Assembly: GCA_903907745.1 (NCBI GenBank)
Contig: CAIVPF010000019.1
Coordinates: 1 to 52,636 of the forward strand
Reading direction: 5' to 3'
Origin: an uncultured Cytophagaceae bacterium
GTDB lineage: Bacteria; Bacteroidota; Bacteroidia; Cytophagales; Spirosomataceae
Length of the DNA: 52,636 nucleotides
A model generated the notes under the pieces. That model did not search any database and had not been told where the DNA came from. It saw nothing but the letters and a program-made list of their open reading frames with translations. This document shows, piece after piece, positions 9,871-19,740 of this stretch. How positions within the stretch are numbered: the stretch's first letter is position 1; every line of letters starts with the position of its first letter. The position numbers and the translations under genes are program-made.

Positions 9871-11295
9871 GCGTATTAGCCATAGGAGACTAAAACAGAT
9901 AAATCCATTTAAGATCAATTTGGCGAATCCAAATCCTCCAAACCAAGCCTGAGATTGGCTTTCTAATACAAATGTAATGATGGGGGAGGCCACACACACC
10001 GCAGGAACTAAATTGTCCTTTATCGCCTTTTTCGTGAATAAACCGAATGAAAATAAGCCCAATAAAGGACCATAGGTATAGCCCGCCAAATTAAATACCG
10101 CCGCGATTAATTCCTGATTGTTAAATAGGTGAAAAAGCCCAATGACAATGAAAAATAGGAATGAAAAGCCTAGATGTACCCGGTGTTTGATTTTGGTGCG
10201 TTTCTCCTCTTTGAATTTTTCGATGCGTAAAAAGTCGATGCAAAAGGAAGTCGTCAAGGCCGTGAGGGCAGAATCCGAACTCGCATAGGATGCAGCGATG
10301 ATCCCTAATAAGAAGGTAACAGCAGCCAAAGTGCCAAATTGACCCCCTAAAGCCAAAAGGGGATATAGTTCATCCGTTTTCGTAGGAATGGCGATTTGGT
10401 TCGCTTGGGCATACATATAGAGAAGTGCACCGAGGGATAAAAACAGGAGGTTGATCAATAAAAGCACCCAATAAAACCAGAACATGTTTTTTTGTGCTTC
10501 CCCGATCGACTTACAAGTCAAGTTTTTTTGCATCAAATCCTGATCTAATCCGGTCATCACGATGGCGATAAATACCCCAGCTAAAAAGTCCTTGCCGAAG
10601 AAATGCGGGTTTCGCCAATCCCATTCGAACATCTTGGAATAGGGGCTATTGGAAATGGTATGAACCATGTCGCTGAAACCTATGTTCATTCGTTGGCCCA
10701 CTAAGAAAATCGTAATAAACAGCGCGACTAAGAGAAATAGGGTCTGTAATGTATCCGTCCATATAATCGTTTTCACGCCCCCGCGATGCGTATAGAGCCA
10801 AATTAAAAAGATCGAAATAAAGACGGTGACCGCAAATGGTACGCCGATGGGCGCGAAAATGGCGATTTGTAATACATTTACCGCTAAATACAAACGAGCG
10901 GCGGAACCGATGGTTCGGGAAAGTAAAAAGAAGGCAGAACCCGTTTTATAGGACCAAAAACCAAATCGCTTTTCCAAATAGCCATAAATGGAAATCAGGT
11001 TCATCCGATAGTACAAGGGCATGAGGACGAGCGCAATCGTTAAATAACCCAAGGAATGTCCTAATATGACCTGGTAATAGGTGAAGGACGTTTTCCCAAC
11101 GGCCCCCGGAACGGATATGAATGTAAGACCCGAAATGGAGGTTCCAATCATCCCAAAGGCCACCAACCACCAGGGCGATTGCCGATTGGCCGTAAAAAAT
11201 GCATGCGTATCCGCGCCTTTTGATGTAAAATAGGAGATCACTAAAAGTAAGGCAAAATAGATGGCAAGAATTCCACCGGCTAATTGAACAGACAT
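9853..11295 (-). CDS. Sodium:solute symporter (SSS family)
   Basis: A 480-residue inner-membrane transporter of about 13 hydrophobic helices. SSS-family features include the first helix, FFTANRQSPWWLVAFGMIGT in the loop and second helix, SGLTFISVPG, and a central conserved region with AVTFLLGIIAASYASSDSAL. The Ser/Ala-rich stretch in that region corresponds to a sodium-binding helix of the family. It imports a solute with Na+; the substrate (sugar, amino acid, acetate or other) cannot be read. ATG at 11295; it is divergent from clpS and ends inside the shared terminator. Confidence 0.88.
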   Translation of the reverse strand: MSVQLAGGILAIYFALLLVISYFTSKGADTHAFFTANRQSPWWLVAFGMIGTSISGLTFISVPGAVGKTSFTYYQVILGHSLGYLTIALVLMPLYYRMNLISIYGYLEKRFGFWSYKTGSAFFLLSRTIGSAARLYLAVNVLQIAIFAPIGVPFAVTVFISIFLIWLYTHRGGVKTIIWTDTLQTLFLLVALFITIFLVGQRMNIGFSDMVHTISNSPYSKMFEWDWRNPHFFGKDFLAGVFIAIVMTGLDQDLMQKNLTCKSIGEAQKNMFWFYWVLLLINLLFLSLGALLYMYAQANQIAIPTKTDELYPLLALGGQFGTLAAVTFLLGIIAASYASSDSALTALTTSFCIDFLRIEKFKEEKRTKIKHRVHLGFSFLFFIVIGLFHLFNNQELIAAVFNLAGYTYGPLLGLFSFGLFTKKAIKDNLVPAVCVASPIITFVLESQSQAWFGGFGFAKLILNGFICFSLLWLIRKKDDQ

Positions 11296-11318
11296 AGAGG
11301 TTTAACTGGATTTTTTTT

Positions 11319-11326
11319 TAAATTTG
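11319..11326 (+). promoter_or_regulatory. Candidate -7 box for the clpS-recR operon
   Basis: TAAATTTG matches the Bacteroidota -7 consensus TAnnTTTG exactly and sits 31 bp before the clpS ATG. No TTG lies at the expected upstream distance, so support is partial. Confidence 0.35.
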
Positions 11327-11356
11327 TCTTAGGTCTTTACACACGCAATCAAAAAT

Positions 11357-11692
11357 ATGGAATTCTCCGTAGATAACGATTCTCGATTTGATATTTCTTT
11401 TGCAGAGCAAGAGAAATGGCAGGTGGAAGTGGAAGTATTGGAGGAGACGCTAACGGTTCCTGCTCATCAATTAGTCGTATATAACGACGAAGTTAATTCC
11501 TTCGAATACGTGATTTTAACCTTAATAGAGGTATGTGAACATAGCCCAGAACAGGCGGAACAATGTACCTTGCAAATTCATTTCAAAGGAAAATGTGGCG
11601 TAAAATCCGGGGAATTTGATGAATTGGTGAGTATGCGGAATGAAATTTGTCGTCGAGGCATTTCCGCCGAAATCGAATCTTTTGAATCCTAA
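11357..11692 (+). CDS. clpS: ClpS, adaptor of the ClpAP/ClpCP protease
   Basis: A 111-residue protein whose core VVYNDEVNSFEYVILTLIEV is the ClpS signature for the N-degron binding pocket, followed by helices with HSPEQAEQC and the C-terminal strand ISAEIE. ClpS delivers proteins bearing destabilising N-terminal residues to a Clp ATPase; no clpA/clpC lies in this window. It is the first gene of a run with recR (3 bp gap), sodA-like, an oxygenase and chrA, all on one strand. Confidence 0.92.
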   Translation: MEFSVDNDSRFDISFAEQEKWQVEVEVLEETLTVPAHQLVVYNDEVNSFEYVILTLIEVCEHSPEQAEQCTLQIHFKGKCGVKSGEFDELVSMRNEICRRGISAEIESFES

Positions 11693-11695
11693 GCT

Positions 11696-12304
11696 ATGAT
11701 GCATACCTATCCTTCTCGAATTATTGAACAGGCGGTGGAAGAAATTTCCAAATTGCCCGGGATAGGTAAAAAATCAGCTCTTCGCTTGGCCTTGCATTTA
11801 TTAAAGCGACCTGAATCTCAATCGCTTCAATTAGCCCATGCAGTCGTTCAATTACGCACCGAAACTCGCTATTGTCCCAAATGTCACATGATTTCCGATG
11901 GGGATTTATGCGGTATTTGTGCCAGTACGAAGCGGGATGAAAGTATATTAATGGTGGTGGAGGATTTACGGGATGTGTTGGCCATCGAAAATACGGGGCA
12001 ATATACCGGCCTATACCATGTCTTAGGGGGTATTATTTCTCCTTTATCAGGGATTTCACCGAGTGATTTGACGATCGAATCCTTGGTCCAACGTGTGGCC
12101 GCTGGCGATATCAAAGAAGTGATTTTAGGCTTAAGTCCCACCATGGAAGGGGATACCACCGCCTTTTATTTGACCAAAAAATTAGCAGACCATGCCGTCA
12201 AATTATCCACCATCGCCCGCGGGATACCGATTGGTGGGGATTTGGAATATACAGATGAAATTACGCTGGGCCGCAGCATCGTGGGCCGAGTTGTGTATGA
12301 ATAA
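11696..12304 (+). CDS. recR: Recombination protein RecR
   Basis: A 202-residue protein of standard length. The N-terminal helix-hairpin-helix region has KLPGIGKKSALRLALHLL. The zinc finger has Cys60, Cys63, Cys72 and Cys75. A Toprim domain follows, starting at ILMVVEDLRDVLAIE. RecR works with RecO/RecF to load RecA at gapped DNA. Two adjacent ATGs (11696, 11699) make the first residue uncertain by one. It begins 3 bp after clpS. Confidence 0.96.
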   Translation: MMHTYPSRIIEQAVEEISKLPGIGKKSALRLALHLLKRPESQSLQLAHAVVQLRTETRYCPKCHMISDGDLCGICASTKRDESILMVVEDLRDVLAIENTGQYTGLYHVLGGIISPLSGISPSDLTIESLVQRVAAGDIKEVILGLSPTMEGDTTAFYLTKKLADHAVKLSTIARGIPIGGDLEYTDEITLGRSIVGRVVYE

Positions 12305-12320
12305 TTAAAAAATATAAATC

Positions 12321-13034
12321 ATGAAACGAATTGATTTTTTACAAAGAGCCTCGGCTTTTTTAGGGGCTGGATTTATGATGTCTAGCTTTTCTAAAGTGCA
12401 TCAACCTTCTTCAGATATGGAGAATGCTCCGTTTGTCTTACCGGCTTTAGGCTATGCCTTTACTGCTTTGGAACCGCACATTGATGCGATGACCATGGAA
12501 ATTCACCACGATCGCCACCATAAGGCCTATGTAGATAATTTGAACAAGGCTTTAGCGGGAACGGCCGCTGCTGGTTTATCGTTAGAAGAATTAATGGGTC
12601 AAATTTCTAAACAACCTGTCGCCGTACGGAATAACGGGGGAGGCCATTGGAACCACAGCTTTTTTTGGCAATTGTTGGGACCTGCCAAAGGATCTCAGCC
12701 CAGTGCGAAATTAGCTGCGCAGATCCAAAAGGATTTAGGCGGCATGGATGCGATGAAGGTGGAGTTTGCAAAGGCAGCGACCGGCCGATTCGGTTCTGGC
12801 TGGGCTTGGATCATTTGGAAAGATGGAAAATTACAAATTACATCTACGGCGAATCAAGATAATCCTTTGATGGATGCGGTAGAAACCAAAGGAGTTCCGG
12901 TAATGGCCATCGATGTATGGGAGCATGCCTATTATTTGAAGTATCAAAACAAACGTGCGGATTATATTCAGGCGTTTTGGAATGTGGTTAATTGGGATTT
13001 TGTGTCTCAAAAATTCGATAAAATCAACTCATAA
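12321..13034 (+). CDS. Exported superoxide dismutase, Mn-type signature
   Basis: A 237-residue Fe/Mn superoxide dismutase with an N-terminal extension of about 36 residues. The metal ligands are all present: His62 (EIHHDRHH), His112 (NHSFFW), Asp198 and His202 (DVWEHAYYLKYQNKR). GGGHWNH and TANQDNPL carry the Gly and Gln typical of manganese enzymes. The extension MKRIDFLQRASAFLGAGFMM looks like a Tat-like signal with one Arg of the pair replaced by Lys, so export is likely but the route is uncertain. It would remove superoxide outside the cytoplasm. It sits 16 bp after recR and 1 bp before the oxygenase ATG. Confidence 0.93.
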   Translation: MKRIDFLQRASAFLGAGFMMSSFSKVHQPSSDMENAPFVLPALGYAFTALEPHIDAMTMEIHHDRHHKAYVDNLNKALAGTAAAGLSLEELMGQISKQPVAVRNNGGGHWNHSFFWQLLGPAKGSQPSAKLAAQIQKDLGGMDAMKVEFAKAATGRFGSGWAWIIWKDGKLQITSTANQDNPLMDAVETKGVPVMAIDVWEHAYYLKYQNKRADYIQAFWNVVNWDFVSQKFDKINS

Positions 13035-13035
13035 C

Positions 13036-14004
13036 ATGTTATTAGACGAAATTCCTTCTTTAGATTTAAGCGATTTCACATCCGGCGATGATCAAAAAAA
13101 AGCCCGATTTGTCCAAGATTTAGGTGCTGCATTTAATACGATCGGCTTTGTGGCCATTAAAGGACACGGATTAGCTGAGCAGTTTACGAAGGACCTGTAT
13201 CAAGAAGTTGAAAATTTCTTTCAATCGCCGGATGCCTTCAAACAGGCCTATGAGATTGAGGGAATTGCAGGCCAACGAGGTTACGTGGGCAAAGGAAAAG
13301 AAACGGCAAAGGGCTTTAAAGTGCCCGATTTAAAAGAGTTCTACCATGTAGGTCAGGTGCATCAGTCCGACGGGGATTCGGTTTGGGAGGAATATCCTGA
13401 AAATGTTTTTCCAGCTGAATTACCAGGTTTTGAACGTCAAACCGTTCAGGCCTATCAAACGTTGGAAGCTGCTGGAAAGTCCTTATTGCAAGCGATAGCG
13501 CTTTACTTAGGATTGCCAGAAAATTATTTTGAGGCCAAAGTTTTACATGGAAATTCGATTTTGCGTGCGATACATTATTTCCCGATTTTAAATCCGGATG
13601 CTTTGCCTGAAGGGGCTGTTCGAGCCGCTGCGCATGGGGATATCAATTTGATTACCTTATTAATGGGCGCTTCGGCAGAAGGCCTTGAAGTACTTCGCAT
13701 GGACGGGAAATGGATTCCGATTACGGCTTTGCCGGATCAAGTGGTGGTGAATGTGGGGGATATGTTGGATCGTTTAACGAATCACAAATTAAAATCTACC
13801 ATTCACCGGGTGGTGAACCCGCCTCGGGAAAAAATGGCTTCCTCCCGGTATTCCATTCCTTTTTTTATGCATCCGCGGTCGGAAATGGATTTAAGTTGCT
13901 TGCCTTCCTGTGTCAGTCCTGAATATCCTAAATTATATGTGGACATGAGTGCCGGAGAATTTTTAACGGAACGCTTGATCGAATTAGGTTTATTAAAAAA
14001 ATAA
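13036..14004 (+). CDS. Isopenicillin N synthase-like 2OG-Fe(II) oxygenase
   Basis: A 322-residue member of the non-haem iron oxygenase family. The N-terminal DIOX_N part has IPSLDLSDF and FNTIGFVAIKGHGL. The jelly-roll core has AAHGDINLITLL, giving the iron ligands His and Asp of HxD, then LKSTIHRVVNPP, giving the distal His and the downstream Arg, and SRYSIPFFMHP. Real isopenicillin N synthase activity is not implied; family members oxidise many small molecules. The ATG at 13036, 1 bp after the dismutase stop, fits the family start; an upstream in-frame ATG at 12955 lies inside the dismutase gene and adds unrelated residues. Confidence 0.88.
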   Translation: MLLDEIPSLDLSDFTSGDDQKKARFVQDLGAAFNTIGFVAIKGHGLAEQFTKDLYQEVENFFQSPDAFKQAYEIEGIAGQRGYVGKGKETAKGFKVPDLKEFYHVGQVHQSDGDSVWEEYPENVFPAELPGFERQTVQAYQTLEAAGKSLLQAIALYLGLPENYFEAKVLHGNSILRAIHYFPILNPDALPEGAVRAAAHGDINLITLLMGASAEGLEVLRMDGKWIPITALPDQVVVNVGDMLDRLTNHKLKSTIHRVVNPPREKMASSRYSIPFFMHPRSEMDLSCLPSCVSPEYPKLYVDMSAGEFLTERLIELGLLKK

Positions 14005-14008
14005 ATCA

Positions 14009-15181
14009 ATGTGGAAAGGATACAAACATCTTGAGTTTTTATGGGATGTATTGGTTCTGGCCTCTACCTCTTTTGGTGGTCCACAAGTGCATATGGCGCT
14101 TTTTTTAAAGCGTTTAGTCCAGGAAAAAAAGTACATAGATGAGCATGAATTATTTGAAATTCATGCCTTGTGTTCCGTGTTGCCGGGGCCTACATCGACC
14201 CAAGTGCTTACGGCCATCGGCTATAAAAGGGGAGGAGCGGGTTTAGCTTATTTGACTACGATCATTTGGATCAGTCCGGCGGTTTTTGTCATGACTTTGG
14301 CGGCATTCGGGATGACTTTTTTGAGAAATCGAGAAATCATTCATTATGTGTTGCCGGTGGGGGTCGGATTAATCCTGCAAGCCGGCTGGTTTATGGCTCA
14401 AAAAGTCATTTCGGGACCCTTATACGTGATGATATTTTTAGTCACCTTGCTCATTGGCATCGGTTTCCCGAATCCCTTTATTTTTCCATTGGTCTTATTG
14501 CTTGGTGGAACAATTTCCTCCTTGAATTACAAGAAATTTCCCCGACAGAATAAACACAAAATGGTCATTCCCTGGGCGAATTTTCATTTATTCTGGGGAT
14601 TTTTAGTGTTTTTGGCACTCTTAGGACATTTTACAGATTATTTTCCTATCCGGATCTTTGAGAATTTTTACCGAAATGGGAGCCTTGTTTTTGGGGGAGG
14701 TCAAGTATTGGCGCCGGTATTATTTACTGAATTTGTCGAATTTAAAAAGCTGCTTTCTGCCGATGATTTCTTAACGGGTATGGCCTTGTCCCAATCCTTA
14801 CCAGGTCCCGTTTTTGCGTTGACGTCCTATTTAGGCGTATTATTGATGAAGGATTATGGGGTGTGGGGAGAATTAATGGGCAGTGCGATAGGCGCTTTGG
14901 GCGTGTTTTTGCCGGGCACTTTTATGATCTTTTTTGTCTATCGCATTTGGGGTCAACTGAAACAATATCGCTTCATTCGTGCCTCATTAGCAGGAATTCA
15001 GGCTACTTCAGTCGGTCTGACGATGGTGGCGGTGTATACCTTTGTGAATCCGATGATTGTGAAAGGTGATTTTGTGGATGTAGGCGTCCTAGCAATAACT
15101 TTTGTGTTGGCACAATACACCCAAATCCCTTCCATTATCCTTTTTAGCCTTGCCCTATTGGCGGGCATTATTCTATTTTAG
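14009..15181 (+). CDS. chrA: Chromate transporter family protein, two-domain ChrA type
   Basis: A 390-residue membrane protein with two repeated Chromate_transp domains. The first has [14 protein letters not shown] and [20 protein letters not shown]; the second repeats the pattern with [15 protein letters not shown] and [18 protein letters not shown]. This is the full-length (two-domain) form, which exports chromate or acts as a related anion carrier. It starts 4 bp after the oxygenase and its 3' end overlaps the convergent rfbA gene by 9 bp. Confidence 0.9.
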   Translation: MWKGYKHLEFLWDVLVLASTSFGGPQVHMALFLKRLVQEKKYIDEHELFEIHALCSVLPGPTSTQVLTAIGYKRGGAGLAYLTTIIWISPAVFVMTLAAFGMTFLRNREIIHYVLPVGVGLILQAGWFMAQKVISGPLYVMIFLVTLLIGIGFPNPFIFPLVLLLGGTISSLNYKKFPRQNKHKMVIPWANFHLFWGFLVFLALLGHFTDYFPIRIFENFYRNGSLVFGGGQVLAPVLFTEFVEFKKLLSADDFLTGMALSQSLPGPVFALTSYLGVLLMKDYGVWGELMGSAIGALGVFLPGTFMIFFVYRIWGQLKQYRFIRASLAGIQATSVGLTMVAVYTFVNPMIVKGDFVDVGVLAITFVLAQYTQIPSIILFSLALLAGIILF

Positions 15182-16033
15182 AATATTTAACAAATATTCG
15201 CCATATCCACTTTTTACCAATGGTTTCGCGATGGCTTCCAATTGTTTGGCATCAATATAGCCCATGCGATAGGCTACCTCTTCGATACAACCGATTTTCA
15301 TTCCTTGGCGCTCCTCGATTACCTGGACAAATTGTCCCGCCTGCATTAAGGAAGCAAAGGTTCCTGTGTCTAGCCAGGCCGTTCCCCGATTCAAAATACC
15401 CACCGATAACTTGCCGCGTTTCAAATATTCCTTATTCACATCTGTGATTTCATATTCCCCGCGTGGCGAAGGAGCGATGTTTTTGGCGATTTCAACTACC
15501 TCGTTATCATAAAAATAGAGGCCTGGGACGGCATAATTGGATTTTGGTTGGGCCGGTTTCTCCTCGATCGAAATCACCTTTTTTGTTGAGTCAAATTCCA
15601 CTACACCATAGCGTTCAGGGTCATTTACTGAATAGGCATAGACCACGCCACCTTCTGGATCGTTATTTGCTTGCAATAATTTACTCAGACCTGAGCCATA
15701 AAAAATGTTATCACCTAAGACAAGCGCTACCTTTTCTTTGCCAATGAATTTTTCGCCGATGACGAAAGCTTGCGCTAGGCCATTCGGTTCTTGTTGAACT
15801 GCATATTCGAAGTGACAACCGATATTCGACCCATCGCCTAATAATTTCTCAAAATTCGGTAAATCATGTGGCGTGGAAATAATTAAGATTTCGCGGATTC
15901 CAGCCAGCATTAAGATGGACAATGGATAATAAATCATGGGTTTGTCGTACACAGGCATTAATTGCTTGCTAACGGCAAGGGTCAATGGGTGCAAACGCGT
16001 GCCAGATCCTCCGGCTAATATGATTCCTTTCAT
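15173..16033 (-). CDS. rfbA: Glucose-1-phosphate thymidylyltransferase RfbA
   Basis: A 286-residue nucleotidyltransferase that makes dTDP-glucose from dTTP and glucose-1-phosphate. It begins [18 protein letters not shown], the nucleotide-binding signature, followed by [27 protein letters not shown] and GEYEITDVN. The ATG at 16033 is chosen because it gives the family N-terminus; a longer frame runs into rfbB. It follows rfbB by 2 bp and is last in galE-rfbB-rfbA. rfbC and rfbD are not in the window. Confidence 0.96.
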   Translation of the reverse strand: MKGIILAGGSGTRLHPLTLAVSKQLMPVYDKPMIYYPLSILMLAGIREILIISTPHDLPNFEKLLGDGSNIGCHFEYAVQQEPNGLAQAFVIGEKFIGKEKVALVLGDNIFYGSGLSKLLQANNDPEGGVVYAYSVNDPERYGVVEFDSTKKVISIEEKPAQPKSNYAVPGLYFYDNEVVEIAKNIAPSPRGEYEITDVNKEYLKRGKLSVGILNRGTAWLDTGTFASLMQAGQFVQVIEERQGMKIGCIEEVAYRMGYIDAKQLEAIAKPLVKSGYGEYLLNILK

Positions 16034-16035
16034 GC

Positions 16036-17091
16036 TTATCGTCCTTGGTACATGTTTGTGTAATATTTTTGATAATCGCCCGATGTGACATCGTTCAACC
16101 ATTTTTCATTCGATAAATACCAATCCACCGTTTTTTCAAGACCCTCGGCAAATTGCAAACTCGGTTTCCAACCCAATTCTTTCATAATCTTATTGGCATC
16201 AATCGCATAGCGCAAATCATGGCCTGCCCGGTCTGTTACGTAATGGATTAATTCGGTGGAACTTCCCGCTGGACGGCCTAATTTTTCATCCATGATTTGG
16301 CATAACAAATGTACCAAATCAATATTTTTCCATTCGTTAAAGCCTCCAATATTATAAGTTTCGCCAATTTTCCCATCGTGGAATACCACATCAATGGCCC
16401 GCGCATGGTCGATTACGTACAACCAATCTCGCACATTTTCGCCTTTTCCGTACACAGGAAGAGGTTTTTTGTGGATGATATTATGAATCATCAAGGGAAT
16501 TAATTTTTCAGGGAAATGGTTGGGTCCATAATTATTGGAACAATTCGTGATGACCGTCGGCAAGCCATAGGTCTCGTGAAATGCGCGAACAAAATGATCC
16601 GAAGATGCCTTGGATGCCGAATAGGGCGAACGTGGATCGTATGGGGTCGTTTCTAAAAAGAATTCTTCTGGATTGTGCAATTCCCCGTATACTTCGTCGG
16701 TGGAAATGTGGTAAAAACGTTTGCCTTCCATTTGGCCCTTCCAGTATTTTTTGGCGGCTTGTAATAGATTCACGGTTCCGATGACATTCGTTTTTACGAA
16801 GGCCAAAGGGTCCTCAATCGACCGATCCACATGGGATTCTGCTGCTAGATGCAATACGCCATCGAATTGATGTTCGGCAAAAAGTGCATCGATATGGGCG
16901 GCATCGGTGATGTCGGCTTTGATGAAACGATAATTTGGAGATTGGGCGATATCCTCGTTATTGGCCAAATTTCCTGCATAGGTTAATGCATCTAGGTTAA
17001 AAATCTGGTATTCCGGGTATTTCTGCACGAATAAACGAACCACATGGGATCCAATAAATCCGGCGCCTCCGGTGATGACAATTTTTTTCAT
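16036..17091 (-). CDS. rfbB: dTDP-glucose 4,6-dehydratase RfbB
   Basis: A 351-residue extended short-chain dehydrogenase. NAD-binding GGAGFIGSH opens the protein, the catalytic STDEVYGEL carries the Thr-Asp-Glu triad of dehydratases, and YSASK carries the catalytic Tyr and Lys. NCSNNYGP and [13 protein letters not shown] complete the family pattern. It converts dTDP-glucose to dTDP-4-keto-6-deoxyglucose, the substrate for rhamnose and other deoxysugars of surface glycans. The ATG at 17091 lies 2 bp after the galE stop. Confidence 0.96.
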   Translation of the reverse strand: MKKIVITGGAGFIGSHVVRLFVQKYPEYQIFNLDALTYAGNLANNEDIAQSPNYRFIKADITDAAHIDALFAEHQFDGVLHLAAESHVDRSIEDPLAFVKTNVIGTVNLLQAAKKYWKGQMEGKRFYHISTDEVYGELHNPEEFFLETTPYDPRSPYSASKASSDHFVRAFHETYGLPTVITNCSNNYGPNHFPEKLIPLMIHNIIHKKPLPVYGKGENVRDWLYVIDHARAIDVVFHDGKIGETYNIGGFNEWKNIDLVHLLCQIMDEKLGRPAGSSTELIHYVTDRAGHDLRYAIDANKIMKELGWKPSLQFAEGLEKTVDWYLSNEKWLNDVTSGDYQKYYTNMYQGR

Positions 17092-17093
17092 AT

Positions 17094-18104
17094 CTATGTA
17101 AGGGCCTCTTGCCAAGCCCATGCGTCTTTTAATGATTCTTCTAGATTTCGCGTAGTTTTCCAACCTAATACCTCCCAGGATTTTCCTGTAGCCGCATATA
17201 CGGAGGTGATGTCTCCGGTCCGACGAGGCTGTGTCACATAGTCCACTTTCTTTCCTGTCGCTTTTTCAAAGGCCTGAATGACTTGCAAAACAGAACTTCC
17301 TTCACCCGTTCCAATATTGAAAAAGTCGTAATAGGATTCCTGTTTTTTGCTTACTAAATGACTGAGTGCTTTTACATGGGCCTCGGCCAAATCACATACA
17401 TGGATATAGTCACGAATGGCCGTGCCATCGGGCGTTGGATAATCCGTTCCATAAATATTCAAAGGTCCACGTAATCCGGCGACAGACTGGGTAAGGAAAG
17501 GGATTAAATTGGCCGGAGTCCCGAGCGGTAATTCGCCGATTAAAGCGCTTGGATGTGCCCCAACGGGATTGAAATAGCGTAAAGAAATAGCTTTAAAGTC
17601 CTTTGAGGCCGCTACAGTATCTGAAATAATTTCTTCGCAAATTTGTTTCGTATTGCCATAGGGTGACATGGCTTTTTGAACGGGTGAATTTTCGGTCACG
17701 GGCAACTGTTCTGGTTGGCCATACACCGTACAGGACGACGAAAATACCAAATTATTGATTTGATATTCCTTCATTTTTTCCAGGAGTAAAACGGTCGCAG
17801 CGACATTGTTCCTGTAATATTTTAAGGGATTTTCTACGGATTCACCCACGGCTTTGGAAGCCGCAAAATGAATAACTCCATCGATTTTATATTGGTTGAA
17901 AAGCGAATCGTAGGTGGCAGGGTCATTCACATTTGCCTGTAAATAAAGGACTTCACCTGGACAAATTTTGGCTAATTGGCCAATGACAGACTCTGATGAA
18001 TTTGAAAAATCGTCCACGATAATCGGCGTATATCCATGTTCCTTGAGTACCACGTAGGTATGAGAACCAATAAAACCTGCGCCGCCAGTGATTAAAATAT
18101 TCAT
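17094..18104 (-). CDS. galE: UDP-glucose 4-epimerase GalE
   Basis: A 336-residue epimerase interconverting UDP-glucose and UDP-galactose. It starts [15 protein letters not shown], contains FSSSCTVYG and [12 protein letters not shown] (catalytic Ser, Tyr and Lys), and [11 protein letters not shown] typical of GalE. It is the first gene of galE-rfbB-rfbA, all nucleotide-sugar enzymes for glycan synthesis. A perfect -7 box just 6 bp before the ATG suggests a very short leader. Confidence 0.96.
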   Translation of the reverse strand: MNILITGGAGFIGSHTYVVLKEHGYTPIIVDDFSNSSESVIGQLAKICPGEVLYLQANVNDPATYDSLFNQYKIDGVIHFAASKAVGESVENPLKYYRNNVAATVLLLEKMKEYQINNLVFSSSCTVYGQPEQLPVTENSPVQKAMSPYGNTKQICEEIISDTVAASKDFKAISLRYFNPVGAHPSALIGELPLGTPANLIPFLTQSVAGLRGPLNIYGTDYPTPDGTAIRDYIHVCDLAEAHVKALSHLVSKKQESYYDFFNIGTGEGSSVLQVIQAFEKATGKKVDYVTQPRRTGDITSVYAATGKSWEVLGWKTTRNLEESLKDAWAWQEALT

Positions 18105-18109
18105 AGCTA

Positions 18110-18117
18110 CAAATTTA
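18110..18117 (-). promoter_or_regulatory. Candidate -7 box for galE
   Basis: On the minus strand TAAATTTG matches TAnnTTTG exactly and ends 5 bases before the galE ATG, so the transcript would be nearly leaderless. The -33 position has TTT rather than TTG, so support is moderate. Confidence 0.35.
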
Positions 18118-18187
18118 GGTCGATTTTTACCTGAAAAAAAATTATGCGTTAAAACATTTATTGTATGGTACTATCCTTTTTAGGTTT

Positions 18188-18217
18188 TTGATTTAAGAGG
18201 AATAGTCTATATTTTTG
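18188..18217 (+). promoter_or_regulatory. Bacteroidota-type promoter for the SirB1-like gene
   Basis: TTG at 18188-18190, a 19 bp spacer, then TATTTTTG at 18210-18217, a perfect TAnnTTTG. Transcription would start about 15-18 nt before the ATG at 18239. Confidence 0.6.
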
Positions 18218-18238
18218 AATTAAAATTTTCTGACCCGC

Positions 18239-19072
18239 ATGAAGGAACCTGCAATTAAGGCCATGATTCAATTAATGGATGACTCTGATCAGGAGGTTGT
18301 TCAAATGGTTGAAACCCAAATGCGTTCGTTAGGGCCTTCCATCATACCTATTTTAGAATCGGAATGGGAGAATTTAAGCTTAAATCCGGTCTTGCAAAGT
18401 AAAATTGAAAATTTGATTCATGAATTTCAAATGGAATCCATGAAGACCAAATTGATGCATTGGAAACAAAGTGGGGCGATGGATTTGTTGGAAGGCATGT
18501 GGATTTTAGCCACGTATCGTTTTCCTGAATATTCCTTTTCTACGTTGAAAAAGGATATGGACCAGCTCTATTATGATGTTTGGCCCCAAATGCGGGATAA
18601 TTTACATCCGATTGACCAGATTAAAGTATTGAATGGCGTGATGTTTGACCAATTGAAATTTGGTGCCAATACCAAAAATTTTCATGCGGCAAATAATTCA
18701 TTTATCAATGTCGTTTTAGAATCAAAAAAAGGGAATCCAATCAGTTTGTGTGTGATTTACTTGTGGATTGCTCAAAAATTAGGCCTTCCGGTCTATGGAG
18801 TTAATTTGCCTAATCTTTTTGTCCTCACCTTTAAGCAAGAACAAACCCAGTTTTACATCAATGTGTTTAATAAAGGTTTGATTTTCAACAAGGTAGATAT
18901 CGATAATTATTTAGCGCAATTGAATTTAACACCTTTGGATATTTATTATCAGCCCTGTTCGAATTTAGAAATTATACGTCGGGTTTTACGGAATCTAATC
19001 ATGGCCTATGAAAAATCGGGGCATGATGATTATCGCACAGAACTAACGGATATCATTGATTCCTTAGACTAA
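18239..19072 (+). CDS. SirB1/transglutaminase-like family protein
   Basis: A 277-residue protein. Residues 1-60 resemble a HEAT-like helical segment (AIKAMIQLMDDSDQEVVQMV). Residues about 85-230 match the SirB1/transglutaminase-like family: ANNSFINVVLESKKGNPISL then IYLWIAQKLGLPVYGVNLP. A Cys is present in NPISLCVIY, but the usual His of the GHF motif is replaced (LPNLFVLTF), so enzyme activity is doubtful. The function of the family is unclear. Its 3' end overlaps the convergent PPTase gene by 4 bp. Confidence 0.75.
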   Translation: MKEPAIKAMIQLMDDSDQEVVQMVETQMRSLGPSIIPILESEWENLSLNPVLQSKIENLIHEFQMESMKTKLMHWKQSGAMDLLEGMWILATYRFPEYSFSTLKKDMDQLYYDVWPQMRDNLHPIDQIKVLNGVMFDQLKFGANTKNFHAANNSFINVVLESKKGNPISLCVIYLWIAQKLGLPVYGVNLPNLFVLTFKQEQTQFYINVFNKGLIFNKVDIDNYLAQLNLTPLDIYYQPCSNLEIIRRVLRNLIMAYEKSGHDDYRTELTDIIDSLD

Positions 19073-19686
19073 ATCTGGCCGGCGACTGTTAGGACAAATT
19101 CCTCAAAATCTTCCCAATACAGCTCTAAATCACGTTCTTGGATTTGACAAAGCATTGGATTTTGGTCAAAGTCGGGAAGAATAATTTCTTCTTGAAAGGA
19201 AAGTCCGGGTTTCGCCATCATCTTGTAAATCGACTCTTTGGCGGACCAAGCGCGTGTGATCGCCATTTCATCGCCTTGCCATCGTTCGAGTTCTTCACTG
19301 GCAAGAAAGCGAGGCGCAATGGGCATAATGTTTCGTCCTTTTTTTTCCACATCGATGCCCACGGGCTGGTGTTTTCGAAGTGTTGCCGCAGCATAGGGAA
19401 ATGCGTGTGTCAGGGAAATATGCCAATCTGAATCGGTTAAAAAGGGTCTATTTCGGTCGTCTTGCTGGAATTCAGGATGATCGATTCCATTTTCCTGGCA
19501 TAATTTCCATAGGCAAAACCGTGCGGCACATGATTCTAAGAATTTTTGTGGGTGTGTTGGGGATTGCTTGGTGGACCAAGATTCGGGAAAGGATTGAAAA
19601 AAAGAAAGGTCTTCTTGAATATGCCAAACCCGTATATGCCATTCATGGGGCAAGGTAAACCTGGGATATAATAAAATTTGGGGCAT
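19069..19686 (-). CDS. 4'-phosphopantetheinyl transferase family protein
   Basis: A 205-residue protein with the Sfp/AcpT-type motifs: WHISLTHAFPYAAA, PVGIDVEKK with Mg-binding Asp112 and Glu114, and WSAKESIYKMM with Lys150 and Glu151. It transfers the phosphopantetheine arm of CoA to a carrier protein. Its short length with two half-domains agrees with the Sfp-like type. No polyketide or peptide synthetase lies nearby, so its target carrier protein is unknown. Divergent from the WD40 gene. Confidence 0.87.
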   Translation of the reverse strand: MPQILLYPRFTLPHEWHIRVWHIQEDLSFFQSFPESWSTKQSPTHPQKFLESCAARFCLWKLCQENGIDHPEFQQDDRNRPFLTDSDWHISLTHAFPYAAATLRKHQPVGIDVEKKGRNIMPIAPRFLASEELERWQGDEMAITRAWSAKESIYKMMAKPGLSFQEEIILPDFDQNPMLCQIQERDLELYWEDFEEFVLTVAGQI

Positions 19687-19740
19687 GATTCATAAATTTG
19701 CTTGTAAAATTACCATTTTTGTAGCTAAAATCGGAATTAC

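Noticed and set aside
12955-13035. Upstream ATG for the oxygenase
   Set aside because: It lies within the dismutase gene and adds residues foreign to the family.
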